Assembly: GCA_946885335.1 (NCBI GenBank)
Contig: CAMPGG010000080.1
Location: forward strand, 1-12,250
DNA length: 12,250 bases
Source: an uncultured Chitinophagaceae bacterium
GTDB taxonomy: Bacteria; Bacteroidota; Bacteroidia; Chitinophagales; Chitinophagaceae
Direction: 5' to 3'
This document shows positions 1 through 5,863 of the stretch, piece after piece (positions within the stretch are counted from its first letter, which is position 1; the number at the start of each line of letters is the position of its first letter). A program made the position numbers and the translations under genes. The notes under the pieces are model-generated. The model did no database searches, was not told the DNA's origin, and worked only from the letters and a program-made list of their open reading frames with translations.

Positions 1-168
1 ATGAATGGAAGCTTGAAAAAGAAAAATTGCTGTAATTGCAGTAAGTACAATTACCCATATTGATATGTTACCTTTATTTTTCTTAAAATATATTAAAAAG
101 AAGAGTAACGGTAGGAAGTCTGAATAAGCAGCAATATGAAATAAAAGGTTTTCTATAGTTCGGTATTT
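1..168 (-). CDS. N-terminal fragment of a probable integral membrane protein (runs off left edge)
   Basis: I see an open minus-strand frame of 56 codons that enters the window edge exactly on a codon boundary. It encodes two strongly hydrophobic stretches, about residues 10-27 (ending PLLFFLIYF) and 35-50 (WVIVLTAITAIFLF), split by a positively charged loop, KKNKGN. This looks like the first two membrane spans of a polytopic protein, and the ENLLFHIAAYSDF start has a natural protein feel. There is no in-frame ATG, GTG or TTG; an in-frame TGA lies just upstream at 169-171. A GTG at 170-172 is out of frame by one base and would join the frame if the A4 run (minus strand, 166-169) were one base shorter. 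A perfect TATATTTG box lies directly upstream. I do not recognise the family; a sensor membrane domain is only a guess. In AT-rich DNA an open frame of this length can occur by chance. Confidence 0.42.
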
Positions 169-172
169 TCAC

Positions 173-180
173 CAAATATA
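173..180 (-). promoter_or_regulatory. Candidate -7 box for the left-edge membrane gene
   Basis: The minus strand reads TATATTTG, a perfect match to the Bacteroidota -7 consensus TAnnTTTG, immediately upstream of the left-edge frame. I see no clear TTG-type -33 element about 20 bases upstream, so this rests on one box in AT-rich DNA. If it is used, transcription would start almost on the first codons, giving a leaderless or very short-leader mRNA. Confidence 0.35.
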
Positions 181-816
181 GAAAAACCTTTTATCTGTTA
201 ATAGTCTTTTAAAAAATTAATCGTTCCAGGTAAATATTAATTCTACTTCTTCCTGTACGACTACCATGCGAGAATTCTTTTTCATAACCAAGTTTTTTGA
301 TTGTCCAGAAATATTTCTAACATAAAAATTGCCATTAATCGATTATTAATCAATGGGGTAGCATATTGGTGAAAACCCTTAATTGACCTCCAAACCCTTT
401 GCTGTAGCGGTTATGAGAGCTTTTCGAAGTAAACTTACCTGAATAAAAAGGGTGATTTCACGTGCCGAAATTAGTAAAAATACGATAGTGTTCTATGTTA
501 AACTTGAGTTTTAAATTTAATTTTTTGTAGAGTTTATGCACAGGTGTGGACAACCATGGGGCTTTATTAAGCAGGACAGTAACTATTTTTAAAGAAGCAT
601 CGAATAAAGTTCCTTATTAATATTATTAGAAGCCAGAGGGGTTGGTAAAAAATGAAACATTCATGAACTATGAATAAGTTTTAAAATGAAACCTGTGGAA
701 ATTTTACGATAATTCGATTAGTAATTTTACTATGCTTCTTATTTATTTTTATTTCTTTATTTAATGAAAATGAATAACTTACTTTTAAAAAAATTAACAT
801 AATACCTCAGAATGCG
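181..816. other. Gene-poor AT-rich intergenic stretch
   Basis: No intact gene is visible on either strand. The longest open frames are about 35-47 codons, which is unremarkable at this base composition. Several minus-strand stretches between about 209 and 610 read like protein (for example an open run ending at the stop at 228 nt or lower), but they lie in different frames, are broken by stops and lack starts. They could be the remains of a decayed gene or chance. No tRNA, repeat array or mobile-element end was seen. The last part, about 721-800, is very rich in A and T and leads into the promoter of the first response regulator. Confidence 0.5.
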
Positions 817-824
817 TACTTTTG
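817..824 (+). promoter_or_regulatory. Candidate -7 promoter box of the first response regulator
   Basis: TACTTTTG matches the Bacteroidota -7 consensus TAnnTTTG and sits 36 bases before the ATG at 861, leaving a leader of roughly 30 nt. The last three bases form the TTG that would otherwise extend the reading frame upstream, which argues against that TTG as the start. No convincing -33 TTG is seen about 20 bases upstream. Confidence 0.5.
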
Positions 825-860
825 CTCGATTTTGAGACTGCATTTAAACCTAATTTAACC

Positions 861-1520
861 ATGACTTCCCAGCAAATAATTAAAGTAGCTATTGCAGATG
901 ACCATAAAATTTTTCGGGATGGTATCCGAATGGCATTAAAAGATAGAAACTATCTTAAAATTTTATGGGAAGCAGAGGATGGAAAGGATGTAATGCATAA
1001 ACTTCAGATCAAACAACCTGATGTATTATTAATGGATATCCGGATGCCTGAAATGGATGGGATTAATGCTATAGGGTTAATAAGAAAAGAATATGAAGAG
1101 GTTAAAATTATTGTTTTAACCATGTACGATGACCAGGAAATGATAACCAAGATGATGGAAATGGGTGCAAATGCATACCTGACCAAAACAACTGATCCGG
1201 ATGAGATTTACCAGGCTATCCTGACTTGTGTAAATGATGATTTTTATTTTAATGACCTGGTCAATAAAGCCGTTTTATTAAAATTGCAGAGTAAAAAGTC
1301 AGTTCGACAGTTTTATCCAAATCCGATCAAATTTTCGGAAAAAGAAGTGAAGATTTTGAAATTAATCTCAGAGGATAAAACGACAGAAGAAATTTCAAAA
1401 GAGGTTTTCCTAAGTCCCCGCACCATAGAAACTATCCGGCAGAACATGAAACAAAAAGTAGGTGCAAAAACAATTGCAGGTTTGGTTATGTATGCTTCCC
1501 GCAATAAAATCATCAATTAA
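861..1520 (+). CDS. NarL/FixJ-family response regulator (orphan, paralogue 1)
   Basis: This is a 219-residue cytoplasmic transcription regulator. The receiver domain covers about residues 6-125: acidic pocket ADDH at 12-15, phospho-acceptor Asp59 in MDIRMP, switch Thr87 and conserved Lys109. A LuxR-type helix-turn-helix covers about residues 150-215, with the recognition segment LSPRTIETIR. The length is typical for the family. I chose ATG 861 over an upstream in-frame TTG because the TTG lies in the -7 box and the DNA between does not encode receiver sequence. No histidine kinase is adjacent, so the partner is unknown. It closely resembles the regulator at 2740-3408, including the GLVMYA C-terminal motif. 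A methyltransferase follows after 34 bases and may be co-transcribed. Function by family: phosphorylation-dependent DNA binding; the target genes cannot be read from the sequence. Confidence 0.95.
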   Translation: MTSQQIIKVAIADDHKIFRDGIRMALKDRNYLKILWEAEDGKDVMHKLQIKQPDVLLMDIRMPEMDGINAIGLIRKEYEEVKIIVLTMYDDQEMITKMMEMGANAYLTKTTDPDEIYQAILTCVNDDFYFNDLVNKAVLLKLQSKKSVRQFYPNPIKFSEKEVKILKLISEDKTTEEISKEVFLSPRTIETIRQNMKQKVGAKTIAGLVMYASRNKIIN

Positions 1521-1554
1521 TTTTTGAATTCTTGTGTCATTTCAACTCCCTTAA

Positions 1555-2304
1555 ATGGATAATGCTGGTGTAAATGATATTTATTTTGATGGTATTTACA
1601 AAGACATCTGGAAATCACTTATTCCCCAAAAATTAACTGATGCAGAAGTTGCATTTATGATGCAATGTGCCAATCTGCAACCTGGTTCCCGTGTGCTTGA
1701 TATAATGTGTGGTTTTGGACGACATGCCATTGGATTGGCACGTAATGGTTGCCAGGTAACAGCGATAGATAACCTGGCCACTTATATATATGAACTTTCA
1801 ACAATTGCAGTTCAAGATCAATTGCCAATTGAATGTATTCAGCAACATGTTTTGGAGTTTAAATCATCCAATCAATTTGAGCTAGCTATCTGTATGGGTA
1901 ACAGCTTGAATTTTTTTGATCGAAGGGACACATTGAAAATTCTCAGGCTTATAAATGATCATTTAAAAATAGGCGGAAAACTTTTAATTAATTCGTGGTC
2001 TATAGCAGAAATAGTAATTAAGGATTTTATTACCGATCATACAGGTAAAAAAGATGAAATAACTATTGAAACCAAAAGTGAATATTTATTTCAACCCTCC
2101 AGGATTGAAACAACCAATATTTTTACGCTTCCCGATGGAACAAAAGAAGAAAAGAAAGCAATTGATTATGTTTTCAGTTTTGCTGAAATGGAAGCCATGT
2201 TAGTGGAATCAGGTTATAGCCTGGTTTCCGCTGAAAGCATACCCGGAAGAAAAAAATTTACACTGGGTGATCCGCGTATCTACATAGTTGCGGAAAAAGT
2301 ATAA
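1555..2304 (+). CDS. Class I SAM-dependent methyltransferase
   Basis: A 249-residue cytoplasmic protein with a Rossmann-type methyltransferase core. Motif I (SAM-binding glycine loop) is DIMCGFGRHAIGLA at residues 49-62, followed by the acidic motif at the end of strand 2 (TAID, Asp72). Motif IV lies near CMGNSLNFF at 113-121, and GGKLLIN at 140-146 is the strand 5 region. The C-terminal half has a beta-rich segment typical of small-molecule methyltransferases, but the substrate cannot be read from the sequence. The start ATG is 34 bases after the response regulator stop, with no promoter-like box between, so the two may form an operon. A hairpin about 170 bases downstream may end the transcript. 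The family is clear; the acceptor is unknown. Confidence 0.87.
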   Translation: MDNAGVNDIYFDGIYKDIWKSLIPQKLTDAEVAFMMQCANLQPGSRVLDIMCGFGRHAIGLARNGCQVTAIDNLATYIYELSTIAVQDQLPIECIQQHVLEFKSSNQFELAICMGNSLNFFDRRDTLKILRLINDHLKIGGKLLINSWSIAEIVIKDFITDHTGKKDEITIETKSEYLFQPSRIETTNIFTLPDGTKEEKKAIDYVFSFAEMEAMLVESGYSLVSAESIPGRKKFTLGDPRIYIVAEKV

Positions 2305-2473
2305 TGAATAAGTTTACAAAACCGCTTATGGGGTCAAAAGCAAAACATTCAAACAAATTACTGTTCTAGGATTACTGGAAATTAAAAACGGGCTTTTAAA
2401 TATGTTCTGTGTAAATCAAATTACTGAGTGCTAAAGTTATTGGCTGGTGATAATATGAACAATAGAAGTTATT

Positions 2474-2497
2474 CCCCATTTTTACTTTGGGGTTTTT
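2474..2497 (+). terminator. Possible rho-independent terminator
   Basis: CCCCA (2474-2478) pairs with TGGGG (2488-2492) around a 9-base T-rich loop, followed directly by five T residues. The stem is short (5 bp, four of them G:C). It lies 170 bases after the methyltransferase stop and could close that transcript. Confidence 0.4.
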
Positions 2498-2552
2498 ACC
2501 TATATACTTAGTAAATCAACTTTTTTGTTTGGGAAATTTATTTTGAACTATC

Positions 2553-2597
2553 GTAGATTTACGAAACTCCCGTAATTTGCCGGTAGATTCCGAAACT
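2553..2597. repeat. Clustered direct-repeat motif, candidate operator
   Basis: GTAGATTTACGAAACT (2553-2568) recurs as GTAGATTCCGAAACT (2583-2597), starts 30 bp apart, which is about three helical turns. A weaker copy, GTAATTTGCCG (2572-2582), lies between them. The first copy contains the palindrome CGTA-GATT-TACG (2552-2563). The cluster ends 142 bases before the second response regulator. I infer a regulator-binding region; which protein binds, and in which direction it acts, is unknown. Confidence 0.45.
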
Positions 2598-2739
2598 GGT
2601 AAATCAAGTATTAGTACTATAGGGAATCATGCAGAATTTTACCAATTTGCAGCCTGAATTTTTTCCTTTTCGCAGGGTATAAACACTAAAATATATAAAA
2701 TTAACGTTCCTGTGAAGTATAAAATCAAAACATCCTCTT

Positions 2740-3408
2740 ATGAAAAACCCAGATAGCGTTATTAAAGTTGCCATCGCTGATGACCATGCGCTTTTCCGTG
2801 CCGGTGTAAAGACTTTTCTTTCAACCAGGAAAGACATTCAAATGGTTGCTGAAGCGGAAAACGGTATGCAACTGCTAAATCTCCTCAAACATATTCAGCC
2901 TGATGTAGTTCTCCTGGATATCCAGATGCCTATCATGGATGGATTAACTACTTTGCCTGAAATCAAAAAATTATACCCGGATATTAAAGTGATCATGCTT
3001 TCCATGCATAATGATCATTCCATGATTTCCCGGATGATGGAAATTGGGGCAAATTCTTATTTAACCAAGGAATCTGATTCGGAAACAATATATGATGCTA
3101 TCCGTACATGTCATGAACAGGAGTTTTTCTTTAATGAACTTACCAATAAGGCATTGCTGAATGGTTTAAGAACCAAGCGTAATGTAGAAGCTTCAATGCC
3201 GCAGGATGTGCAATTAAATGATAAAGAGATCACCATCCTTAAATTAATGTGTGAAGAAAAAAGTACCAAAGAAATTGCCGACATCGTTGACCTGAGTCCC
3301 AGGACTGTTGAAGCGATTCGTGATAAACTTAAAACCAAAACTGGTGTAAAATCTATGGCGGGACTTGTAATGTACGCAGTTAAAGCAGGTATTGTAGAAC
3401 AACCCTGA
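2740..3408 (+). CDS. NarL/FixJ-family response regulator (orphan, paralogue 2)
   Basis: A 222-residue two-domain regulator. The receiver domain is about residues 8-126: acidic residues ADDH at 13-16, phospho-acceptor Asp60 in LLDIQMP, switch Ser88, conserved Lys110. The LuxR-type helix-turn-helix is about residues 155-217, with LSPRTVEAIR as recognition segment. The ATG at 2740 is the natural start, just before the first receiver strand. It is plainly paralogous to the regulator at 861-1520 across the full length, sharing for example MGANAYLTK/IGANSYLTK-type and AGLVMYA segments. No kinase is adjacent. The repeat cluster at 2553-2597 lies upstream and could be a site for this protein or its paralogue. 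A hairpin after the stop ends the transcript. Target genes and signal are unknown. Confidence 0.95.
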   Translation: MKNPDSVIKVAIADDHALFRAGVKTFLSTRKDIQMVAEAENGMQLLNLLKHIQPDVVLLDIQMPIMDGLTTLPEIKKLYPDIKVIMLSMHNDHSMISRMMEIGANSYLTKESDSETIYDAIRTCHEQEFFFNELTNKALLNGLRTKRNVEASMPQDVQLNDKEITILKLMCEEKSTKEIADIVDLSPRTVEAIRDKLKTKTGVKSMAGLVMYAVKAGIVEQP

Positions 3409-3419
3409 TAACACAATAG

Positions 3420-3427
3420 AATATTTG
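3420..3427 (+). promoter_or_regulatory. Weak -7-like box for the aminotransferase gene
   Basis: AATATTTG matches TAnnTTTG at five of six fixed positions and lies just before the hairpin at 3429-3458. A transcript starting a few bases downstream would begin within the left arm of that hairpin. I see no -33 element at a normal distance, so the call is tentative. Confidence 0.25.
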
Positions 3428-3428
3428 T

Positions 3429-3459
3429 AAAATGCCATGATGTATATTGTGGCATTTTT
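3429..3459 (+). terminator. Rho-independent terminator after the second response regulator
   Basis: AAAATGCCA (3429-3437) pairs perfectly with TGGCATTTT (3450-3458) around a 12-base loop, followed by a T-rich run (TTCTTTT). It begins 21 bases after the regulator stop. The next gene starts only 10 bases beyond the stem, so the structure also lies in, or partly in, the leader of that gene. Confidence 0.7.
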
Positions 3460-3468
3460 CTTTTGTAT

Positions 3469-4317
3469 ATGGGATTGATAAATGTAAATGGAAATTATTT
3501 CACGGATGATCAACCGGTATTTTTTTCGGCTAACCGATCATTTAGATATGGTGATGGTTTGTTCGAAACAATCAAGGTTGTTGATCGTTCTATCGCTTTG
3601 AAAGAGTTACATTTCAATCGATTTATAAATGGATTAAATACATTGGAATACATCATTCCAAATTTTGTCAATAAAGATTGGCTTAAAAATGAAATTATCC
3701 AGTTATGTGATAAGAATGAATTAGTCAATGCACGTATAAGATTATCAGCATGGAGTGGGGAAGGATCGATCGATAAAGAAGAACGTCCATTTAATTATTT
3801 AATCGAATGTTCACCGTTACAAACTGACTTTCACTCTGGGAATGAAACAGGATTGCAATTAGGTGTTTTACAAAATGGGCGTAAACCGATCGATGAATAT
3901 GCAAATCTAAAATCAGCATCTTTTCTTATTTATACAATGGCTGCAAAGAAAGCTTTAACTAATACATGGGATGACTGCATAGTTTTGAATACAAACGAAA
4001 CAATTGCAGATACATCTAAAACAAATTTATTTATTATTAAAGAAGGCAAAATTTTTACATCTCCATTGTCAGATGGTTGTGTAGCTGGTGTAACCCGCCA
4101 GTTTCTTTTGCAAAAATTGAATGCCGATTTTTTTATAAAAGAAAAATCGCTTACGCTACTCGATTTGGAACGAGCTGATGAAATTTTCTTAACCAATGCC
4201 ATCAGGGGAATTCAATGGGTGCATCAATTCAATGATGTTGTTTATTCAAATAAAATAACCCGCGATTTAAATGATCATTTTTTATTGAAGTACAATAAGG
4301 AATTATCAGCGGGTTAG
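3469..4317 (+). CDS. Class IV PLP-dependent aminotransferase / aminodeoxychorismate lyase-like enzyme
   Basis: A 282-residue cytoplasmic enzyme of PLP fold type IV, the family of branched-chain and D-amino-acid aminotransferases and 4-amino-4-deoxychorismate lyase (PabC). The N-terminal FRYGDGLFETIKV (25-37) is the family signature. Lys148 in ANLKSAS is the probable Schiff-base lysine. Glu178 in NTNETIADTSKTNLF is the conserved acidic residue near the cofactor nitrogen, and SDGCVAGVTR (201-210) is the phosphate-binding turn. ATG 3469 is preferred over an in-frame TTG two codons upstream. The specific reaction is uncertain. A PabC-like role (p-aminobenzoate for folate) is attractive because folE lies nearby, but branched-chain or D-amino-acid aminotransferase activity is possible. 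Its last 12 bases overlap the 3' end of mqnD on the other strand. Confidence 0.87.
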   Translation: MGLINVNGNYFTDDQPVFFSANRSFRYGDGLFETIKVVDRSIALKELHFNRFINGLNTLEYIIPNFVNKDWLKNEIIQLCDKNELVNARIRLSAWSGEGSIDKEERPFNYLIECSPLQTDFHSGNETGLQLGVLQNGRKPIDEYANLKSASFLIYTMAAKKALTNTWDDCIVLNTNETIADTSKTNLFIIKEGKIFTSPLSDGCVAGVTRQFLLQKLNADFFIKEKSLTLLDLERADEIFLTNAIRGIQWVHQFNDVVYSNKITRDLNDHFLLKYNKELSAG

Positions 4318-5139
4318 GAATAAGTGATTTGCGTGTTTTGCTTTTTTATCTTTTTGTAGAAAAACATTGTAAAATGCTTCAATAGCATTCTTCCCGTTTT
4401 CTCCCAGGTCAATAGAAAAATTGTTTACATAAAGATCAATATGCTGTCGCATAACATCTTCACTCATTTCCTGTGCATGTTGCTTTACGTAATCACTGAT
4501 AATGGGATAAGTTGAAAATGATAATTCAACACTTTCCCTGATCAATTCATCAATCCTATTTTTAATTTTTTGATCCAGGTTTCTTTTTACAGCAATCCCT
4601 CCCAGGGGAATTGGAGCATTCATTTTTTCTTCCCATACACTTCCCAGGTCAGCAATTTTAATCAATCCTTTTTGTTGATAAGTAAAACGGTTTTCATGAA
4701 TGATAACTCCCAGGTCAGTTTCGTCATTTAACACTGCATCTTCAATTTCAGAAAACAAATATGGTTTTTTGTTTTTTAACTGGGGATAAGCAAATTGCAG
4801 TAAAAAATTGGCAGTGGTATGAATTCCAGGGATAGCCACAGTTAATGGTGTTTCTTTCCCGATTTCTAATTGCTTTTTTGCAATCAATAAAGGACCTACA
4901 CCTTTTCCTAAAGCTGCCCCGGCATTTAAAAGTTCATAATTGTCCAATGAATTAAAAAAGGCAGGGTAACTTAATTTGGTGATATCCAGTTTGCCTTCTA
5001 ATGCCCATTGGTTTAAGGTTTCTACATCTGCTAAAATAACTTCAGTTTCTATGCCGCCGGCATCCAATTTATTATTTACCAGGCCATCAAAAATAAAAGT
5101 GTCATTGGGGCAAGGAGAGAAGCCTAAGGTTAATTTCAT
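4306..5139 (-). CDS. mqnD: 1,4-dihydroxy-6-naphthoate synthase (futalosine menaquinone pathway)
   Basis: MqnD converts cyclic de-hypoxanthine futalosine to 1,4-dihydroxy-6-naphthoate, a late step of the futalosine route to menaquinone. The 277-residue protein has the periplasmic-binding-protein-like fold expected of the family. The SPCPNDTF signature lies at residues 8-15, and the probable catalytic His148 is in GVIIHENR (144-151), equivalent to the catalytic histidine of the Thermus enzyme. IPLGGIAVKR is another family segment. There is no signal peptide, so it is cytoplasmic. Its ATG overlaps the mqnB stop in ATGA fashion (5136-5139), implying translational coupling in an mqnB-mqnD operon. 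The 3' end overlaps the convergent aminotransferase gene by 12 bases and no terminator is visible there. The other pathway genes (mqnA, mqnC, mqnE) are not in the window. Confidence 0.95.
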   Translation of the reverse strand: MKLTLGFSPCPNDTFIFDGLVNNKLDAGGIETEVILADVETLNQWALEGKLDITKLSYPAFFNSLDNYELLNAGAALGKGVGPLLIAKKQLEIGKETPLTVAIPGIHTTANFLLQFAYPQLKNKKPYLFSEIEDAVLNDETDLGVIIHENRFTYQQKGLIKIADLGSVWEEKMNAPIPLGGIAVKRNLDQKIKNRIDELIRESVELSFSTYPIISDYVKQHAQEMSEDVMRQHIDLYVNNFSIDLGENGKNAIEAFYNVFLQKDKKAKHANHLFLTR

Positions 5140-5789
5140 AAAATATTCTCGTTTTGAAAATTTCCAACAACATCATGTAATTTTTTGTTCAGGTGAAGAA
5201 TTGCTTTTTCAGTCTCCCAATTATTTTTATCTCTTTCTCCAACATAATTAGATACAGTTCTTACCTGCAGAAATGGAATTCCCTGCATCAGGCATACATA
5301 ATGAAAGGCCGCACCCTCAAGGCTTTCCAGTGTTGCTTCATATTTATGTAACCAGGAATTATTTTTACTGGCTGATGTAGTTATTTCATTCACTGTAATG
5401 CCGGTGACTCTTTGTTCTTTCTTAAAAATGGATGTTTGTGTTTTGTTTATCAACCATGTATTTTGATACGGTTTCGAATCTTTACCAATTAATCCAAGAT
5501 CAAACATATCAACCCAATTATTATTTTCCATTACACCTAAATCAGCAAAGCAATCTTTTTCTATTACAAAAAATGAGGATAATGGAATTTTTGTATCAAA
5601 ACATCCGGCAATGCCCGCTTGAATGAGAAAATCGGGTTTTTCATTTTGAATGAATAACAACAGGTTATATGTAGTAGCTGCAGTACCAATTCCCGTTATG
5701 CAGGTTTTGACATTAGCAGGAAGATCTTTATTCAATATAGGAGCTATTTCCATTTGAGTAGCTGCTACAATACCAATTTTCTTATTCAT
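5136..5789 (-). CDS. mqnB: Futalosine hydrolase (nucleosidase)
   Basis: MqnB hydrolyses futalosine to hypoxanthine and de-hypoxanthine futalosine. The 217-residue protein belongs to the MTA/SAH nucleosidase-like phosphorylase family. GIVAATQMEI near the N-terminus, TGIGTAATTYN and IQAGIAGCF are nucleoside-binding segments. LESLEGAAFHYVC matches the family's Glu-rich catalytic signature, and RTVSNYVGERDKNNW is the C-terminal signature with the conserved Asp. I take the ATG at 5787-5789. An in-frame TTG three codons upstream lies inside a perfect -7 box and is very unlikely to be translated. It is the first gene of the mqnB-mqnD pair, with a 4-base overlap, and diverges from the pterin operon across a short shared promoter region. 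Assignment as futalosine hydrolase rather than MTA/SAH nucleosidase rests on both the sequence style and the mqnD partner. Confidence 0.93.
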   Translation of the reverse strand: MNKKIGIVAATQMEIAPILNKDLPANVKTCITGIGTAATTYNLLLFIQNEKPDFLIQAGIAGCFDTKIPLSSFFVIEKDCFADLGVMENNNWVDMFDLGLIGKDSKPYQNTWLINKTQTSIFKKEQRVTGITVNEITTSASKNNSWLHKYEATLESLEGAAFHYVCLMQGIPFLQVRTVSNYVGERDKNNWETEKAILHLNKKLHDVVGNFQNENIL

Positions 5790-5795
5790 GGTCTG

Positions 5796-5828
5796 CAAAG
5801 TTAACTATACGCACATATCCTTGCTAAA
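5796..5828 (-). promoter_or_regulatory. mqnB-mqnD promoter
   Basis: On the minus strand the -7 box TAACTTTG (5796-5803) is a perfect TAnnTTTG match, ending 6 bases before the mqnB ATG. Twenty bases upstream is TTTAG (5824-5828), a one-mismatch -33 TTTG. The mRNA would be nearly leaderless. The -33 region abuts that of the divergent pterin promoter. Confidence 0.65.
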
Positions 5829-5848
5829 CTTCGATTCCGCTACCTTTG
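5821..5848 (+). promoter_or_regulatory. Promoter of the pterin operon
   Basis: TTG (5821-5823), a 17-base spacer, then TACCTTTG (5841-5848) fits the Bacteroidota promoter consensus well. The ATG of the first gene is 15 bases after the -7 box, so the leader is about 10 nt. Confidence 0.72.
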
Positions 5849-5863
5849 CAAAAATTTCATCAA

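Larger units (their letters stand above)
2305..2739. other. Long intergenic region upstream of the second response regulator
   Basis: There is no credible gene on either strand. The stretch holds a possible terminator (2474-2497), a cluster of near-identical GTAGATT...CGAAACT motifs (2553-2597), and three copies of the 9-mer GTAAATCAA beginning at 2411, 2511 and 2599. No clean TAnnTTTG box is seen near 2740, so the promoter of the next gene is not located. The length and repeats suggest a regulated promoter region. Confidence 0.55.

Noticed and set aside
535..591. Short plus-strand frame MHRCGQPWGFIKQDSNYF
   Set aside because: Only 18 codons with no ribosome-binding or promoter signal; expected by chance.
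822..860. Upstream TTG start extending the first response regulator by 13 residues
   Set aside because: The TTG is the end of the TACTTTTG -7 box, and the added residues do not resemble a receiver N-terminus. ATG 861 fits the family.
2304..2369. 21-codon frame whose ATG overlaps the methyltransferase stop
   Set aside because: Stop-start overlap suggested a tiny coupled gene, but the peptide has no recognisable feature and lies in AT-rich DNA.
3111..3513. Long minus-strand frames opposite the second response regulator
   Set aside because: Shadow of a clearly functional plus-strand gene; the translations show no domain and no promoter.
4400..4720. Repeated CCCAGGTCA-like strings on the plus strand
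   Set aside because: They are the complement of codons for Asp-Leu-Gly in mqnD, a codon-use effect rather than a DNA repeat.
5790..5863. TTG starts extending mqnB (to 5798) and the first pterin synthase (to 5846)
   Set aside because: Both TTG codons are the ends of perfect -7 boxes, so they lie upstream of any transcript starting there.
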